Positions 17,196 to 25,506 are shown, counted from the stretch's first letter. The stretch: DNA of 64,000 bases from DDH964 sp963806685 (GCA_963806685.1 CAWDZB010000012.1:62001-126000), one strand, 5' to 3'. Translations and numbers: made by a program. The notes: generated by a model from the letters alone, not told the origin.

Positions 17196-17232
17196 CGGCT
17201 AAATTGATCTAACCTCGCCTTGATGGGATTTC
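17186..17232. repeat. Imperfect ~45-bp direct repeat, right copy
   Basis: Matches 15955-16003 with about eight differences. It abuts the truncated transposase remnant. Confidence 0.6.
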
Positions 17233-17419
17233 GGGGGGGGGAATGAAGGGAGGACGATGTCCAAAGGAATGGCATCTATCCTGGACAGTATCACCGAGCG
17301 CCGTGTTCGGCATACTGCCGAACGGGGATTTGTCGTTTCTGCTTTTGGCCCTCTATCTCAAAGGTTGCTTCCGGGAAAAAGAAACTCCAAAACCACCCCT
17401 AAAGGCGAGGAGAATCCTT

Positions 17420-17782
17420 ATGGAAAAGCCGGACGGATGCTGTTCAATCGTTCCCTATTTCAAAGTCAAAGACGGGAAACTGGAAACATTCAAGAACCTG
17501 TGCGAACAATTCGTATCCAAAACCAGAGACGAGCCCAAATGTCTTTACTATGGTTTTTGTTTTGACGGCGATGTGGCTCACTGCCGGGAAGGCTATGAAG
17601 ATGCCGATGGGCTGTTGAACCATCTGGAACAGGTTGGTCCTTTGCTCGAAGAGGCCCTGAAGATATCCGACCTGACTCGCCTGGAAATTCACGGGCCGGA
17701 AGAAGAACTTGCGAAACTCCGCCAACCGCTGGCGGATTTGCAGCCGCAGTTTTTTGTTCTCGGCTGCGGGTTTCGCCGCTGA
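17420..17782 (+). CDS. ABM-fold (antibiotic biosynthesis monooxygenase-like) small protein
   Basis: 120 residues from the ATG at 17420, preceded by GGCGAGGAG; the longer open frame upstream has no good start. The core 'FKVKDGKLETFKNLCEQFVS' plus 'CLYYGFCFDGDVAHCREGYEDADGLLNHL' is the beta-alpha-beta pattern of the dimeric alpha/beta-barrel ABM family. Members range from monooxygenases to heme-degrading or stress proteins. Five or more Cys residues ('GCC', 'CLYYGFC', 'HC') are unusual for the fold. It appears monocistronic, with a terminator about 150 bp downstream. Catalytic role unknown. Confidence 0.75.
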   Translation: MEKPDGCCSIVPYFKVKDGKLETFKNLCEQFVSKTRDEPKCLYYGFCFDGDVAHCREGYEDADGLLNHLEQVGPLLEEALKISDLTRLEIHGPEEELAKLRQPLADLQPQFFVLGCGFRR

Positions 17783-17932
17783 CCAACCCTGCCTGCAGGT
17801 TCAGCGCCCTGGCCGCAACCCGGCGCAGGGAGACTGCGCTGGTCAAAAGAAGGAGCTGTGGGCCAGAAGCAAGCCTCCCTGTTTCCTGCTTCTGGCAACC
17901 CGCCACCCGGTAATCCAGGTCCGAGGATAGCG

Positions 17933-17978
17933 CGCGACCGCTGCCACCGGCCTTTCCGGGGCAGCGGTCGCGTTTTTC
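17933..17978 (+). terminator. Rho-independent terminator upstream of the hyp cluster
   Basis: CGCGACCGCTGCC (17933-17945) pairs with GGCAGCGGTCGCG (17960-17972), 13 bp, followed by TTTTTCTTT. It isolates the hyp operon from the upstream gene. The gap 17783-17932 shows no gene. Confidence 0.88.
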
Positions 17979-18093
17979 TTTGGGAACTGGCAGGTCTTGG
18001 CGGGGGGGAACCATCCTTGATTTTTCGCAGGGAATGCCCCTATAGTGGAGCCCTCTGCCTTTCACCGACTGCCGCTTCCGAAACCCGGTGACC

Positions 18094-18435
18094 ATGCACG
18101 AACTCGGGATCACTCAGAGCATCGTCGACATCGCCGCACACACCGCGCGGGAGCAGGGTGCGAGCCGGGTGCGCAGCGTAACGGTGGAAATCGGCGACCT
18201 GGCCGGCGTGGTCGCCGACTCGGTGGCCTTCTGCTTCGAGGCCTGCCGCCAGGGGACCCTCCTCGAAAACGCCGAGCTGATCATCGAAACCATTCCGGGC
18301 AAGGCCCGCTGCACCAGCTGCGGCGCCGAGAATCCCGTCGACCAGTACTCCTTTGCCTGTCCCGGCTGCGGCGCCTTTACCCTGGAGCGTCTCCAGGGGG
18401 AGGAACTGCAGATCCGAGAAATGGAGATCGACTGA
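18094..18435 (+). CDS. hypA: Hydrogenase nickel-insertion protein HypA
   Basis: 113 residues starting 'MHELGITQSIVDI', whose His2 is the conserved nickel ligand; an ATG two codons earlier is not used because HypA must begin with MHE. The zinc domain has CTSC (about 73-76) and CPGC (about 90-93). HypA delivers nickel with HypB to the large subunit of NiFe hydrogenase in the cytosol. It is the first gene of hypABCDE; the hypB start follows the stop by two bases. The operon is preceded by a strong terminator. Confidence 0.96.
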   Translation: MHELGITQSIVDIAAHTAREQGASRVRSVTVEIGDLAGVVADSVAFCFEACRQGTLLENAELIIETIPGKARCTSCGAENPVDQYSFACPGCGAFTLERLQGEELQIREMEID

Positions 18436-18437
18436 CC

Positions 18438-19184
18438 ATGTGCACCGACTGCGGCTGCTCGCCGACCGAACAGCACCAGCATGACCACGAACATGGCCAT
18501 GACCATCATCACGAGCATGAGCACCTGCCGCGTACCATCCGCATCGAGGAGAGCCTGCTGGCCAAGAACGACCGTCTGGCGGAGCGCAACCGCGGCCGCT
18601 TTTCGGTCTACAAGTTGTTGGTGCTGAACCTGGTCAGCTCGCCCGGTTCGGGCAAGACCTCGCTCCTGGAGCGGACCCTGGCCGACCTGAAAGGGGAACT
18701 GGGCTTTGCCGTGCTGGAGGGGGACCAGCAGACCGCCAACGACGCCGACCGCATCGCCGCCACCGGCGTGCCGGTCAAGCAGATCAACACCGGTGCCGGC
18801 TGCCACCTCGATGCGCACATGGTCGGCCACGGCGTCGATGAGTTCGACCTAGCAGCGACCGACATCCTGATGATCGAGAACGTCGGCAACCTGGTTTGCC
18901 CCGCCTCCTTCGACCTCGGTGAGGATCACAAGGTAGCAATGCTCTCGGTCACCGAGGGGGAGGACAAGCCCCTCAAGTATCCACACATGTTCCGTGCCTC
19001 GGACCTGGTGCTGATCAACAAGATCGACCTCCTTCCCCACCTGCGTTTCGACCTGGAGAAGTGCAAGGCCTTTGCCCGGCAGGTCAACCCTCAGATCGAG
19101 ATTCTCGAGCTCTCCTGCCAGACCGGTGAAGGGATGGATGCGTGGTACGCCTGGCTGCGTCAGGGCAGCGCCGCCAAGAAGTAA
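18438..19184 (+). CDS. hypB: Hydrogenase nickel incorporation GTPase HypB
   Basis: 248 residues. It begins 'MCTDCGC', the N-terminal CxxCGC nickel site, followed by a His-rich stretch at about 11-28 with alternating His, Asp and Glu that can store nickel or zinc. The GTPase P-loop is 'SPGSGKTS' near 62-69, with 'EGDQQT', 'IENVGNLVCP' (second metal site Cys) and 'NKIDLLPH' for guanine recognition. HypB couples GTP hydrolysis to nickel insertion with HypA. The His-rich N-terminus suggests added nickel storage. It lies two bases after hypA. Confidence 0.96.
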   Translation: MCTDCGCSPTEQHQHDHEHGHDHHHEHEHLPRTIRIEESLLAKNDRLAERNRGRFSVYKLLVLNLVSSPGSGKTSLLERTLADLKGELGFAVLEGDQQTANDADRIAATGVPVKQINTGAGCHLDAHMVGHGVDEFDLAATDILMIENVGNLVCPASFDLGEDHKVAMLSVTEGEDKPLKYPHMFRASDLVLINKIDLLPHLRFDLEKCKAFARQVNPQIEILELSCQTGEGMDAWYAWLRQGSAAKK

Positions 19185-19236
19185 CCCTCCAGCCTCTAGC
19201 CTCGGGCCTCGTGCGCGAGCCTTTACGGAGCAGCCC

Positions 19237-19467
19237 ATGTGCCTTGGCGTCCCGATGCGGGTCATGAACATCGAGGGGGATACCGCCCTCTGCGAGATCG
19301 ACGGCGTCCAGCGCCAGGCCAGCCTGATGATGGTCGAGGACGTGGCGGTGGGTGACTACGTGCTGATCCACGCCGGCTTCGCCATCGAGAAGCTCGACGA
19401 GGAGGACGCTGCCGAAACACTACGCCTCTTCCGCCAGCTGCTGGCCGACGGGGTGCTGCCCGAATGA
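19237..19467 (+). CDS. hypC: Hydrogenase maturation chaperone HypC
   Basis: 76 residues starting 'MCLGVPMRV', with the essential Cys2 that carries the Fe(CN)2CO unit and docks to HypD and the hydrogenase large subunit. The rest is the usual small OB-like barrel ('GDYVLIHAGFAIEKLDEEDA'). The start is fixed by the MC motif. It overlaps hypD by 4 bases (ATGA), consistent with the HypC-HypD complex being translated together. Confidence 0.96.
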   Translation: MCLGVPMRVMNIEGDTALCEIDGVQRQASLMMVEDVAVGDYVLIHAGFAIEKLDEEDAAETLRLFRQLLADGVLPE

Positions 19468-20561
19468 GCGCCTACACCCGGGAGTTCCGCGATCCCGCCG
19501 TGGCCCGGAAACTGGTCGCCGCGCTACGCGAGAACGTCGCCAGCCACCCCGCCGCCATGACCTTCATGGAGGTCTGTGGCACCCACACCATGGCCATTTA
19601 CCAGCACGGTATCCGCGCCCTGCTCCCCGAAAACATCCGCCTGATCTCCGGCCCCGGCTGCCCGGTCTGCGTCACCCCCATCGACTACGTCGACCACGCC
19701 GTAGCGCTGGCGCGCCGCCCCGGCACCATCGTCGCCACCTTCGGCGACATGGTCCGCGTTCCCGGCTCGACCAGCAGCCTGCTGCGCGAGAAGGCGGCCG
19801 GAGCTGACATCCGCATCGTCTATTCCCCCCTCGACGCCGTGGCTCTGGCTTCCAGGAACCCGCAGGCCGAGGTGGTCTTTCTCGGCGTCGGCTTCGAAAC
19901 CACCACCCCGACCATTGCCGGCTCGATTCTCGAGGCGCAGCGCCTGGGGGTCGCCAACTATTCGGTCCTGACCGCCCACAAGACCATCCCCGGACCGATG
20001 GCGATCCTTGCCGACGATCCGCAGCTGCAGGTCGACGGCTACCTCTGCCCGGCCCACGTCTCGGCGATCATCGGCGCCGACGCCTACCGACCGCTGGCCG
20101 AGGAACACCACGTCCCCTGCGTTGTCACCGGCTTCGAACCCCTTGACGTGCTGCAGGGGGTGACGATGCTCGCCCGCCAAGTTCTTGCGGGGGAGGCGAA
20201 GGTGGAGATCCAGTACAGCCGGATCGTCAAGGCACAGGGAAACCGCAAAGCGCAGGAAATCCTTGAGCAGGTTTTCGAACCGTGTGACACCCGCTGGCGG
20301 GGGATCGGCGTCATTCCCGACTCGGGCCTGCAGATCCGTCCTGAATTCGCCGCCTTCGACGCCACCCAACGCCTGCCGGTGGCGGTGGAGGAACCCAGGG
20401 AGCAGCTTGGCTGCCTGTGCGGCGAGATCCTCAAGGGGAAGGTCACCCCGCGCCAGTGCCCGCTCTTCGGCAGCGTCTGCACCCCCGAAGACCCGGTCGG
20501 CGCCTGCATGGTTTCGAGCGAGGGAACCTGCGCGGCCGAATACAAGTACGGAGGCTGCTGA
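19464..20561 (+). CDS. hypD: Hydrogenase maturation Fe-S protein HypD
   Basis: 365 residues. Conserved blocks include 'MEVCGTHTMAIYQHGI', 'SGPGCPVCVTP' and 'FGDMVRVPGS', and the C-terminal cluster-binding Cys residues in 'CLCGEILKGK', 'CPLFGSVC' and 'CMVSSEGTCAAEYKYG'. HypD holds a [4Fe-4S] cluster and with HypC assembles the Fe(CN)2CO moiety. The final residues 'GGC' and the stop codon fall inside the left end of a palindromic repeat (20553-20671), so the extreme C-terminus was apparently rewritten by that element. Confidence 0.96.
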   Translation: MSAYTREFRDPAVARKLVAALRENVASHPAAMTFMEVCGTHTMAIYQHGIRALLPENIRLISGPGCPVCVTPIDYVDHAVALARRPGTIVATFGDMVRVPGSTSSLLREKAAGADIRIVYSPLDAVALASRNPQAEVVFLGVGFETTTPTIAGSILEAQRLGVANYSVLTAHKTIPGPMAILADDPQLQVDGYLCPAHVSAIIGADAYRPLAEEHHVPCVVTGFEPLDVLQGVTMLARQVLAGEAKVEIQYSRIVKAQGNRKAQEILEQVFEPCDTRWRGIGVIPDSGLQIRPEFAAFDATQRLPVAVEEPREQLGCLCGEILKGKVTPRQCPLFGSVCTPEDPVGACMVSSEGTCAAEYKYGGC

Positions 20562-20671
20562 AAAGACTTCATCTGCGTTGTTGCCTTCGGCCGGGTCGCT
20601 TCGACGTAGCTGCCGCTACGCCTCACTTCCCGGCCTTCAGGCGCCTAGCATCTGAAGCCTTTTGAGCAGCC
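20553..20671. repeat. 119-bp palindromic repeat element between hypD and hypE
   Basis: Outer inverted ends GGCTGCTGAAAAG and CTTTTGAGCAGCC enclose a second symmetric zone with GTAGC/GCTAC around 20611-20624. The left end contains the hypD stop codon. Such long intergenic palindromes are dispersed in this bacterial group (established in general; this copy judged from symmetry). Confidence 0.75.
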
Positions 20672-20711
20672 GTGTTCCCCTTCACATTGAATGCCCACTG
20701 GGAGTGACCCC

Positions 20712-21725
20712 TTGAAATCCGACATCATCCTCCTCGGCCACGGCAGTGGCGGACGGCTCAGCCACCAGCTTCTCGACGAACTGATCATCCCGATTCTCTC
20801 CGGGATCGGGCCGCGCGACCAGAACGACGCGGCGGTTCTCGACCATGGCGGCGGGCGGCTGGCCTTCACCACCGACTCCTACGTGGTCGATCCGATCTTC
20901 TTTCCCGGTGGCAACATCGGCGATCTGGCGGTCAACGGCACGGTCAACGACCTGGCGATGACCGGGGCCCGGCCGCTGGCGTTGTCGGCAGGACTGATTC
21001 TGGAGGAAGGGCTGGCGGTGAGCGACCTGCGCCGCATCCTCGAGGCGATGCGGGCCGCCGCCGACCACGCCGGGGTACGCATCGTCACCGGCGACACCAA
21101 AGTGGTGCCCCGCGGCAAGGGGGACCGGATCTTCATCAACACGGCGGGGATCGGGGTCTTCGACCACGGACCGGAGATCTCGGGCCGCGGCGCCCGGACC
21201 GGGGACAAGGTGTTGATCAACGGCACCATCGGCGACCACGGCATGGCAGTGCTGGCCAGCCGCGAGGGCCTGGAGCTGGCCAGCGACATCCGCAGCGACA
21301 GCGCGGCCCTCAACGGCCTGGTGGCCGAGTTGCTGGCCGCTCTCGGCGATGCCGTCCACGTCCTTCGCGACCCGACCCGGGGCGGGGTCGCGACCACCCT
21401 GAAGGAGATCGCCCTGCAGTCCCAAGTCGAAATGACCCTGCGGGAGGAGGCATTGCCGGTCACTCCCGGAGTGGCAGGCGCCTGCGCCATTCTCGGCCTC
21501 GACCCGCTGTTCGTCGCCAACGAAGGGAAGCTGTTGGCGGCGGTCGCCGCCGGCCAGGCCGAGACAGCGCTGGCGATCATGCGCGGTCATGCGGCCGGCC
21601 GACAGGCGGCGATTATCGGCGAAGTCACCGGCACTGGCCCAGGACGCGTCTATCTGAACACGGCCATCGGCGGACGCCGCGCCATTGAAATGCTTGCCGG
21701 CGAGCAGTTGCCTCGCATCTGCTGA
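20712..21725 (+). CDS. hypE: Hydrogenase maturation carbamoyl dehydratase HypE
   Basis: 337 residues when started at TTG 20712, which has GGGAG seven bases upstream; an ATG at 20691 is in frame but has no ribosome site. The glycine-rich start 'LLGHGSGGRLSHQLLDELI' is the HypE signature, and the AIRS/PurM domains follow ('TDSYVVDPIFFPGG', 'GDTKVVPRG', 'DPTRGGVATTLKEIA'). The conserved C-terminus 'PRIC' ends in the Cys that is carbamoylated and converted to thiocyanate for cyanide ligand synthesis. The 150-bp spacing from hypD is due to the inserted repeat. HypF, its carbamoyl donor, is not in the window. Confidence 0.94.
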   Translation: MKSDIILLGHGSGGRLSHQLLDELIIPILSGIGPRDQNDAAVLDHGGGRLAFTTDSYVVDPIFFPGGNIGDLAVNGTVNDLAMTGARPLALSAGLILEEGLAVSDLRRILEAMRAAADHAGVRIVTGDTKVVPRGKGDRIFINTAGIGVFDHGPEISGRGARTGDKVLINGTIGDHGMAVLASREGLELASDIRSDSAALNGLVAELLAALGDAVHVLRDPTRGGVATTLKEIALQSQVEMTLREEALPVTPGVAGACAILGLDPLFVANEGKLLAAVAAGQAETALAIMRGHAAGRQAAIIGEVTGTGPGRVYLNTAIGGRRAIEMLAGEQLPRIC

Positions 21726-21862
21726 CCAAACCAGGTTGAACCGAAAGGCTCGCTTGGCCCGTCGGCAGTCCGCCCCTCCTGCACGGAGGCCCGCCCCTTC
21801 CCCAATCCGAATATCGTCGCCCTTCCAGGACTACTTCTGCGCTCCGTCAGGCGGCCGCGCCG

Positions 21863-21892
21863 TTGACTTCAACTCCCCAGGCATTACATTAT
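21863..21892 (+). promoter_or_regulatory. Probable sigma-70 promoter for the small zinc-finger-like gene
   Basis: TTGACT (21863-21868) and CATTAT (21887-21892) are separated by 18 bp and lie 31 bp before the ATG at 21924. Confidence 0.5.
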
Positions 21893-21923
21893 GGTTTATC
21901 TCACCCTGCACGGAGGTTCGTCC

Positions 21924-22103
21924 ATGGCCAAGAAAGGTTGCAATCATCCCGACAGGCATGCCGCTATCCACATGTGTACGCTGAGGGGAAAGCCCCTCAG
22001 TCCGGAGATTGAAAAGCTCTTTTCGGATCCCCGGTTCGTCTGCGCCAACTGCGGCATTCGGGTCAATCGCGCCGAGAACGTCTGCAATCCAAAGCCCTTC
22101 TGA
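21924..22103 (+). CDS. Small Cys/His-rich protein
   Basis: 59 residues from the ATG at 21924, with GGAGG seven bases upstream. Cys and His residues are spaced like metal ligands: 'GCNHPDRHAAIHMC' near the start, then 'CANCGIRVNRAENVC'. The CxxC pair suggests a zinc ribbon or Fe-S site. I do not recognise a named family. It is expressed from its own probable promoter, and a perfect 18-bp inverted repeat lies about 130 bp downstream. Confidence 0.7.
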   Translation: MAKKGCNHPDRHAAIHMCTLRGKPLSPEIEKLFSDPRFVCANCGIRVNRAENVCNPKPF

Positions 22104-22231
22104 TCCTGCCCCATTCCTCCCCGCGGGAGCCCCGGCGGATGAAGGACCATTTTTTATCTCTCGGAGGATTCCGCCAGGCTCCGATCGGATGCCCCGCATC
22201 CCGGCCCTCGCTTTCCATGCCGGAGAAATAG

Positions 22232-22270
22232 CCGTCGGCCGTCACCGCATTCTGCGGTGACGGCCGACGG
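22232..22270. repeat. Perfect 18-bp inverted repeat
   Basis: CCGTCGGCCGTCACCGCA (22232-22249) and its exact complement (22253-22270) flank TTC. No T-tract follows on either strand, so it is a very stable hairpin of uncertain role, possibly a terminator for the converging genes. Confidence 0.7.
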
Positions 22271-22420
22271 GAGTATAGCAAGGGGAACTAATTCGCCTCG
22301 GCAATGCGGGAATTCCGCACCGGTCAACTTCTCAGGGACCCAGCACCGAAGGCGGTGCCGGTCAAACGTACCACCTGGCCGTAAAATTGGTCATTTCCCA
22401 CCGCCTGCGGCGGCCGAAGG

Positions 22421-22786
22421 TCAGGAATCGATCACGTTGCCGCGGGTTTCCGTATCGAAAATGGTCATCACGTTCTGCGGCGAAAAGCTGCAGACCTCGG
22501 TCTTTTCAGTTCCGTCATCGGCCAGATGACGCCAGACGATGACCTCCTTATGGCCCCGCTTTTCCCGGGTCACCCGCTGAGGGGTGGTGTTCTGGAGGGT
22601 TTCCCACATCCCCTGCAGATCCAGGATTTCGTAGCCGGCAAATTCCTGATTGGGGTTGGTGGTGGAGATAAAGGTCTCGACCAACTCGTAATCGACAAAG
22701 TCGTTCTCCTTGCGCCACCACTTGATGAAGTTCTTTTCGTCGGCCTTGTTCTTCCTGATTTCAATTATGATTTCGCTGGCTTTCAT
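22421..22786 (-). CDS. Hypothetical cytosolic protein
   Basis: 121 residues, no signal or membrane segment. A purine-rich AGGGG precedes the ATG. It is rich in charged and aromatic residues ('NFIKWWRKENDFVDYELVE', 'VTREKRGHKEVIVWRHLADD') and ends 'FDTETRGNVIDS'. Codon use matches the neighbourhood, supporting a real gene. I do not recognise a family. It converges with the plus-strand gene at 21924. Confidence 0.6.
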   Translation of the reverse strand: MKASEIIIEIRKNKADEKNFIKWWRKENDFVDYELVETFISTTNPNQEFAGYEILDLQGMWETLQNTTPQRVTREKRGHKEVIVWRHLADDGTEKTEVCSFSPQNVMTIFDTETRGNVIDS

Positions 22787-22994
22787 ATCCCCTGCCCCCT
22801 TTCCGGCGGCCTTGTTTTACCACTATCGCGGCCGCGTCGCTTAATTCCATTATAGACCGCGCCCGGCCCCCTTCAAGCGTGTCAACCCGCTGGAGAAAGG
22901 CTATATTTCCGGACCGGCATCAGCAATGAACCTTGAGCCCCACCTCGCATATGGGCTATCCTCCCTTTCACCCTTTCGGCCAAGGACCCTTTCT

Positions 22995-23903
22995 ATGCTG
23001 GAGACCATTTTTCGCCGCACCGCAGAGGTGCTCCGTGCCGACGACGGGGAGGCCCGGCGCATTTTCCACGGCCGGGGACACAGCTTTCCCGGCCTGGAAT
23101 TCGTTACGCTCGACTGGTACCCGCCGCTGCTGCTGCTGATTCTCTACCGGGAACCCGAGCCGGAGTGGCTCGAAAACCTCGTCGCCGGGCTGGGACAAAG
23201 GAGCGGGGATCGTGCCCGGTGCCTGCTGGTACAGTATCGCTGCCGGCCGGGCAGTCCCAGCGTCTGCCTGTGGGGAACCATCCCCGAACCGCTGGAAGCG
23301 ATCGAGGCGGGTTTGCGCTTCCGGCTACACCCGGGGCACTCCCAGAATCTCGGTTTTTTTCCGGACATGGCGGTCGGTCGCCGCCTGGTCCGTGACATCG
23401 CCCGCGGACGCCGGGTGCTCAACCTGTTCGCCTACACCTGCGGCTTTTCCGTCGCGGCCCTGACCGGGGGCGCAAGGGAGGTGGTCAATCTCGACATGCA
23501 CCGGCCCTCCCTCGAAATCGGTCGCCTCAACCACGCCTTGAACGGACTAGACCTTCGGCAGGCATTGTTTCTGGCCCACGACCTGTTCAAATCCTTCGGC
23601 AAACTGCGTCGCAGCGGCCCCTTCGACCTGGTCATTCTCGACCCGCCCGGCAACCAGGGATGCAGCTTCCAGGCCCGGCGCGACTGGCCGAAGCTCCTTG
23701 ACCGTCTCGACGAGTTACTGACTGCGGACGGCGAGGTCCTTGCCGCCATCAGTACTCCGGAACTCGGGGGCAGTTTTCTGGCCGGGGAGTTGTCCCGCCA
23801 CTTCCCCCGGGGAAAGCTGTTGAACAGGCTTTACGCAGGAGAGGACTTTCCAGAGCGCGACCCGGAAAAAGGACTCAACCTCTTTCATTTGCGCCGGGGC
23901 TGA
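22995..23903 (+). CDS. Class I SAM-dependent methyltransferase (RlmI/RlmK-like)
   Basis: 302 residues from the ATG at 22995, preceded by AAGGA; an earlier in-frame ATG at 22926 is possible. Motif I 'VLNLFAYTCGFSVAALTGGA' binds S-adenosylmethionine, followed by the acidic 'VVNLDMHRPSLEIGRLNHALNG'. Motif IV 'DLVILDPPGNQ' is typical of methyltransferases acting on rRNA bases. The N-terminal 100 residues lack a clear PUA domain, so this is a shorter relative of the rRNA m5C methyltransferase RlmI. Target RNA position cannot be deduced. A GC-rich palindrome (23937-23971) follows. Confidence 0.82.
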   Translation: MLETIFRRTAEVLRADDGEARRIFHGRGHSFPGLEFVTLDWYPPLLLLILYREPEPEWLENLVAGLGQRSGDRARCLLVQYRCRPGSPSVCLWGTIPEPLEAIEAGLRFRLHPGHSQNLGFFPDMAVGRRLVRDIARGRRVLNLFAYTCGFSVAALTGGAREVVNLDMHRPSLEIGRLNHALNGLDLRQALFLAHDLFKSFGKLRRSGPFDLVILDPPGNQGCSFQARRDWPKLLDRLDELLTADGEVLAAISTPELGGSFLAGELSRHFPRGKLLNRLYAGEDFPERDPEKGLNLFHLRRG

Positions 23904-23929
23904 AGGGTGCCCGCGCGGAACGTGCGGAC

Positions 23930-23971
23930 AAAAAAAGGCGCGCTGGCCAGGAGGGATATCCAGCGCGCCAA
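23930..23971. terminator. GC-rich hairpin with T-tract on minus strand
   Basis: GGCGCGCTGG pairs with CCAGCGCGCC; seven A precede it on the plus strand, so a U-tract forms only for minus-strand transcripts. For the plus-strand methyltransferase it would be a hairpin with A-rich tail. Function is uncertain. Confidence 0.5.
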
Positions 23972-24147
23972 AATAAGCGGGTTGTGAGCAAGTTAATTCT
24001 GGTTACCGCTTACCTATATATTACTCCCAGGGTCATCTATTGGCAAGCGTCCCCGTCTTGCCGCAGCGGTATACGAAAAGATGAGACAAGACGAAAATTT
24101 TATGTTAATTTGACCGCTCTAAAAATCGTCGCGAGGAGGTACGTGCA

Positions 24148-24612
24148 ATGGGAATTTTCGATCTGCAGAAGGCCCTCAGGGATTCGATCCAGACCGAAAA
24201 GGACGCCATGGACTTCTACAAGTTCGGTGCCGAGAAGATGGCGGCGGAAAAGGCCCGTCAGACCTTTGAGCTGCTGGCCCGCGAGGAACTCCAGCATGCC
24301 CGGATGTTCTTCAAGGCCTATAAGGGGGGTGAGTTGCCCACCTTCGACGAATTCATTCAGCAGCCCCCCGACACGGAATCAAGCTGGTGGAAGGCGTTGC
24401 AGCAGGCGATGTTCGGCGAGTTCGACGAGCGCAAGGCCCTGGAGCTTGCCATCGAGCAGGAAGACGCCCTCGAACAGGAACTGCTTGCCACGGCGGCGCG
24501 TATCGACGACCCCGAGGTCAAGGCCATCTATCTTGCCAATGCCAGCTCGACCCACCATCATATGGAACTGATCGAGGAGGAATACCGGGCCATGCTCGGC
24601 ATGTCCGGTTAG
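24148..24612 (+). CDS. Ferritin-like (rubrerythrin-family) diiron protein
   Basis: 154 residues, preceded by GAGGAGG. A four-helix bundle is predicted with carboxylate/His motifs 'EKDAMDFY', 'REELQHARMF' (ExxH), 'EQEDALEQE' and 'SSTHHHMELIEEEY', matching the ferritin-like diiron fold. It has no rubredoxin domain, so it is the short form. Related proteins in anaerobes handle peroxide or iron. It stands alone, closed by a strong terminator. Confidence 0.85.
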   Translation: MGIFDLQKALRDSIQTEKDAMDFYKFGAEKMAAEKARQTFELLAREELQHARMFFKAYKGGELPTFDEFIQQPPDTESSWWKALQQAMFGEFDERKALELAIEQEDALEQELLATAARIDDPEVKAIYLANASSTHHHMELIEEEYRAMLGMSG

Positions 24613-24647
24613 CAGCCGGCGACCGCAGCCGGCCTGGAAACAACGGC

Positions 24648-24683
24648 GGCCCGGCAACCTTACGGTTGCCGGGCCGTTTTGTT
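24648..24683 (+). terminator. Rho-independent terminator after the ferritin-like gene
   Basis: GGCCCGGCAACC (24648-24659) and GGTTGCCGGGCC (24664-24675) pair over 12 bp around TTAC, followed by GTTTTGTT. Confidence 0.9.
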
Positions 24684-24707
24684 CTGGGTGGTGGCCGGGA
24701 GCAGCGA

Positions 24708-25490
24708 TCAACCATGAAACCGCGGCGGGCGCTTCTCCAGAAAGGCCTGCATCCCTTCGCGCTGGTCGGGATCAGCAAAGCAGAGTCCGAACAGTTCCGC
24801 CTCGTAGGCCGAGCCCCGGTTCAGATCCATTTCCAGCCCGCCCTGCACCGCGGCCTTGCACAGCCGCAGGGCGGTCCGCCCCTTGCCGGCCAGCAACGCG
24901 GCCAGCCGCCGCGCCTCGACCATCAATTCAGCCGCCGGCAGGACCCGATTGACCAGCCCGATACGCCAGGCCTCGGCCGCGCCGATCATTTCCCCGCTGA
25001 GGAGGAGTTCCAGTGCCCGCCCCTTGCCGACCAGCCGGGGCAGCCGCTGGCTGCCGGCGAAGCCCGGGATGATCCCGAGGTTGATTTCCGGCTGGCCGAG
25101 GCGGGCGGTGTCGGCCGCCAGCCGCATATCGCAGGCCATGGCCAGCTCGCAGCCGCCACCGAGGGCGAAGCCGTTGACCACCGCGATCACCGGCAGGGGG
25201 CAGGCTTCGATGGCGGCCAGGGTGCGCTGGCCGAGCAGCGCCAGCTCCCGGGCTTCCAGCGGTGACAACCCGGCCATGGCGGCAATGTCGGCACCGGCGA
25301 CAAAGGCTTTTTCGCCGCTGCCGGTGAGAAGGATCACCCGCACCGTGGGATCGTCCTGAAGGCGGGAGAAGGCCGTCCCCAGCTCCTCGAGCAGTTCCCG
25401 GGTCATGGCATTGAGCGCCTGGGGGCGATTGATGGTCAGGGTCGCGATCCCCTCTTCGATCTCCAGCAATAAAAACTGATAACTCCCCAT
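24708..25490 (-). CDS. Enoyl-CoA hydratase/isomerase family protein (crotonase)
   Basis: 260 residues with all crotonase signatures: 'TINRPQALNAM' near 18-28, oxyanion-hole segments 'AFVAGADIAAM' and 'GFALGGGCELAMACD', and catalytic Glu positions in 'GQPEINLGIIPGFAGSQRLPR'. The two Glu of true enoyl-CoA hydratases appear to be in place, suggesting a short-chain hydratase. It lies 16 bp downstream of the YhdH-like reductase on the same strand, so the two form an operon that could handle acrylyl- or crotonyl-CoA type intermediates. That pathway link is inferred from adjacency. Confidence 0.92.
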   Translation of the reverse strand: MGSYQFLLLEIEEGIATLTINRPQALNAMTRELLEELGTAFSRLQDDPTVRVILLTGSGEKAFVAGADIAAMAGLSPLEARELALLGQRTLAAIEACPLPVIAVVNGFALGGGCELAMACDMRLAADTARLGQPEINLGIIPGFAGSQRLPRLVGKGRALELLLSGEMIGAAEAWRIGLVNRVLPAAELMVEARRLAALLAGKGRTALRLCKAAVQGGLEMDLNRGSAYEAELFGLCFADPDQREGMQAFLEKRPPRFHG

Positions 25491-25506
25491 CTTCAGCCTC
25501 CTTGAT

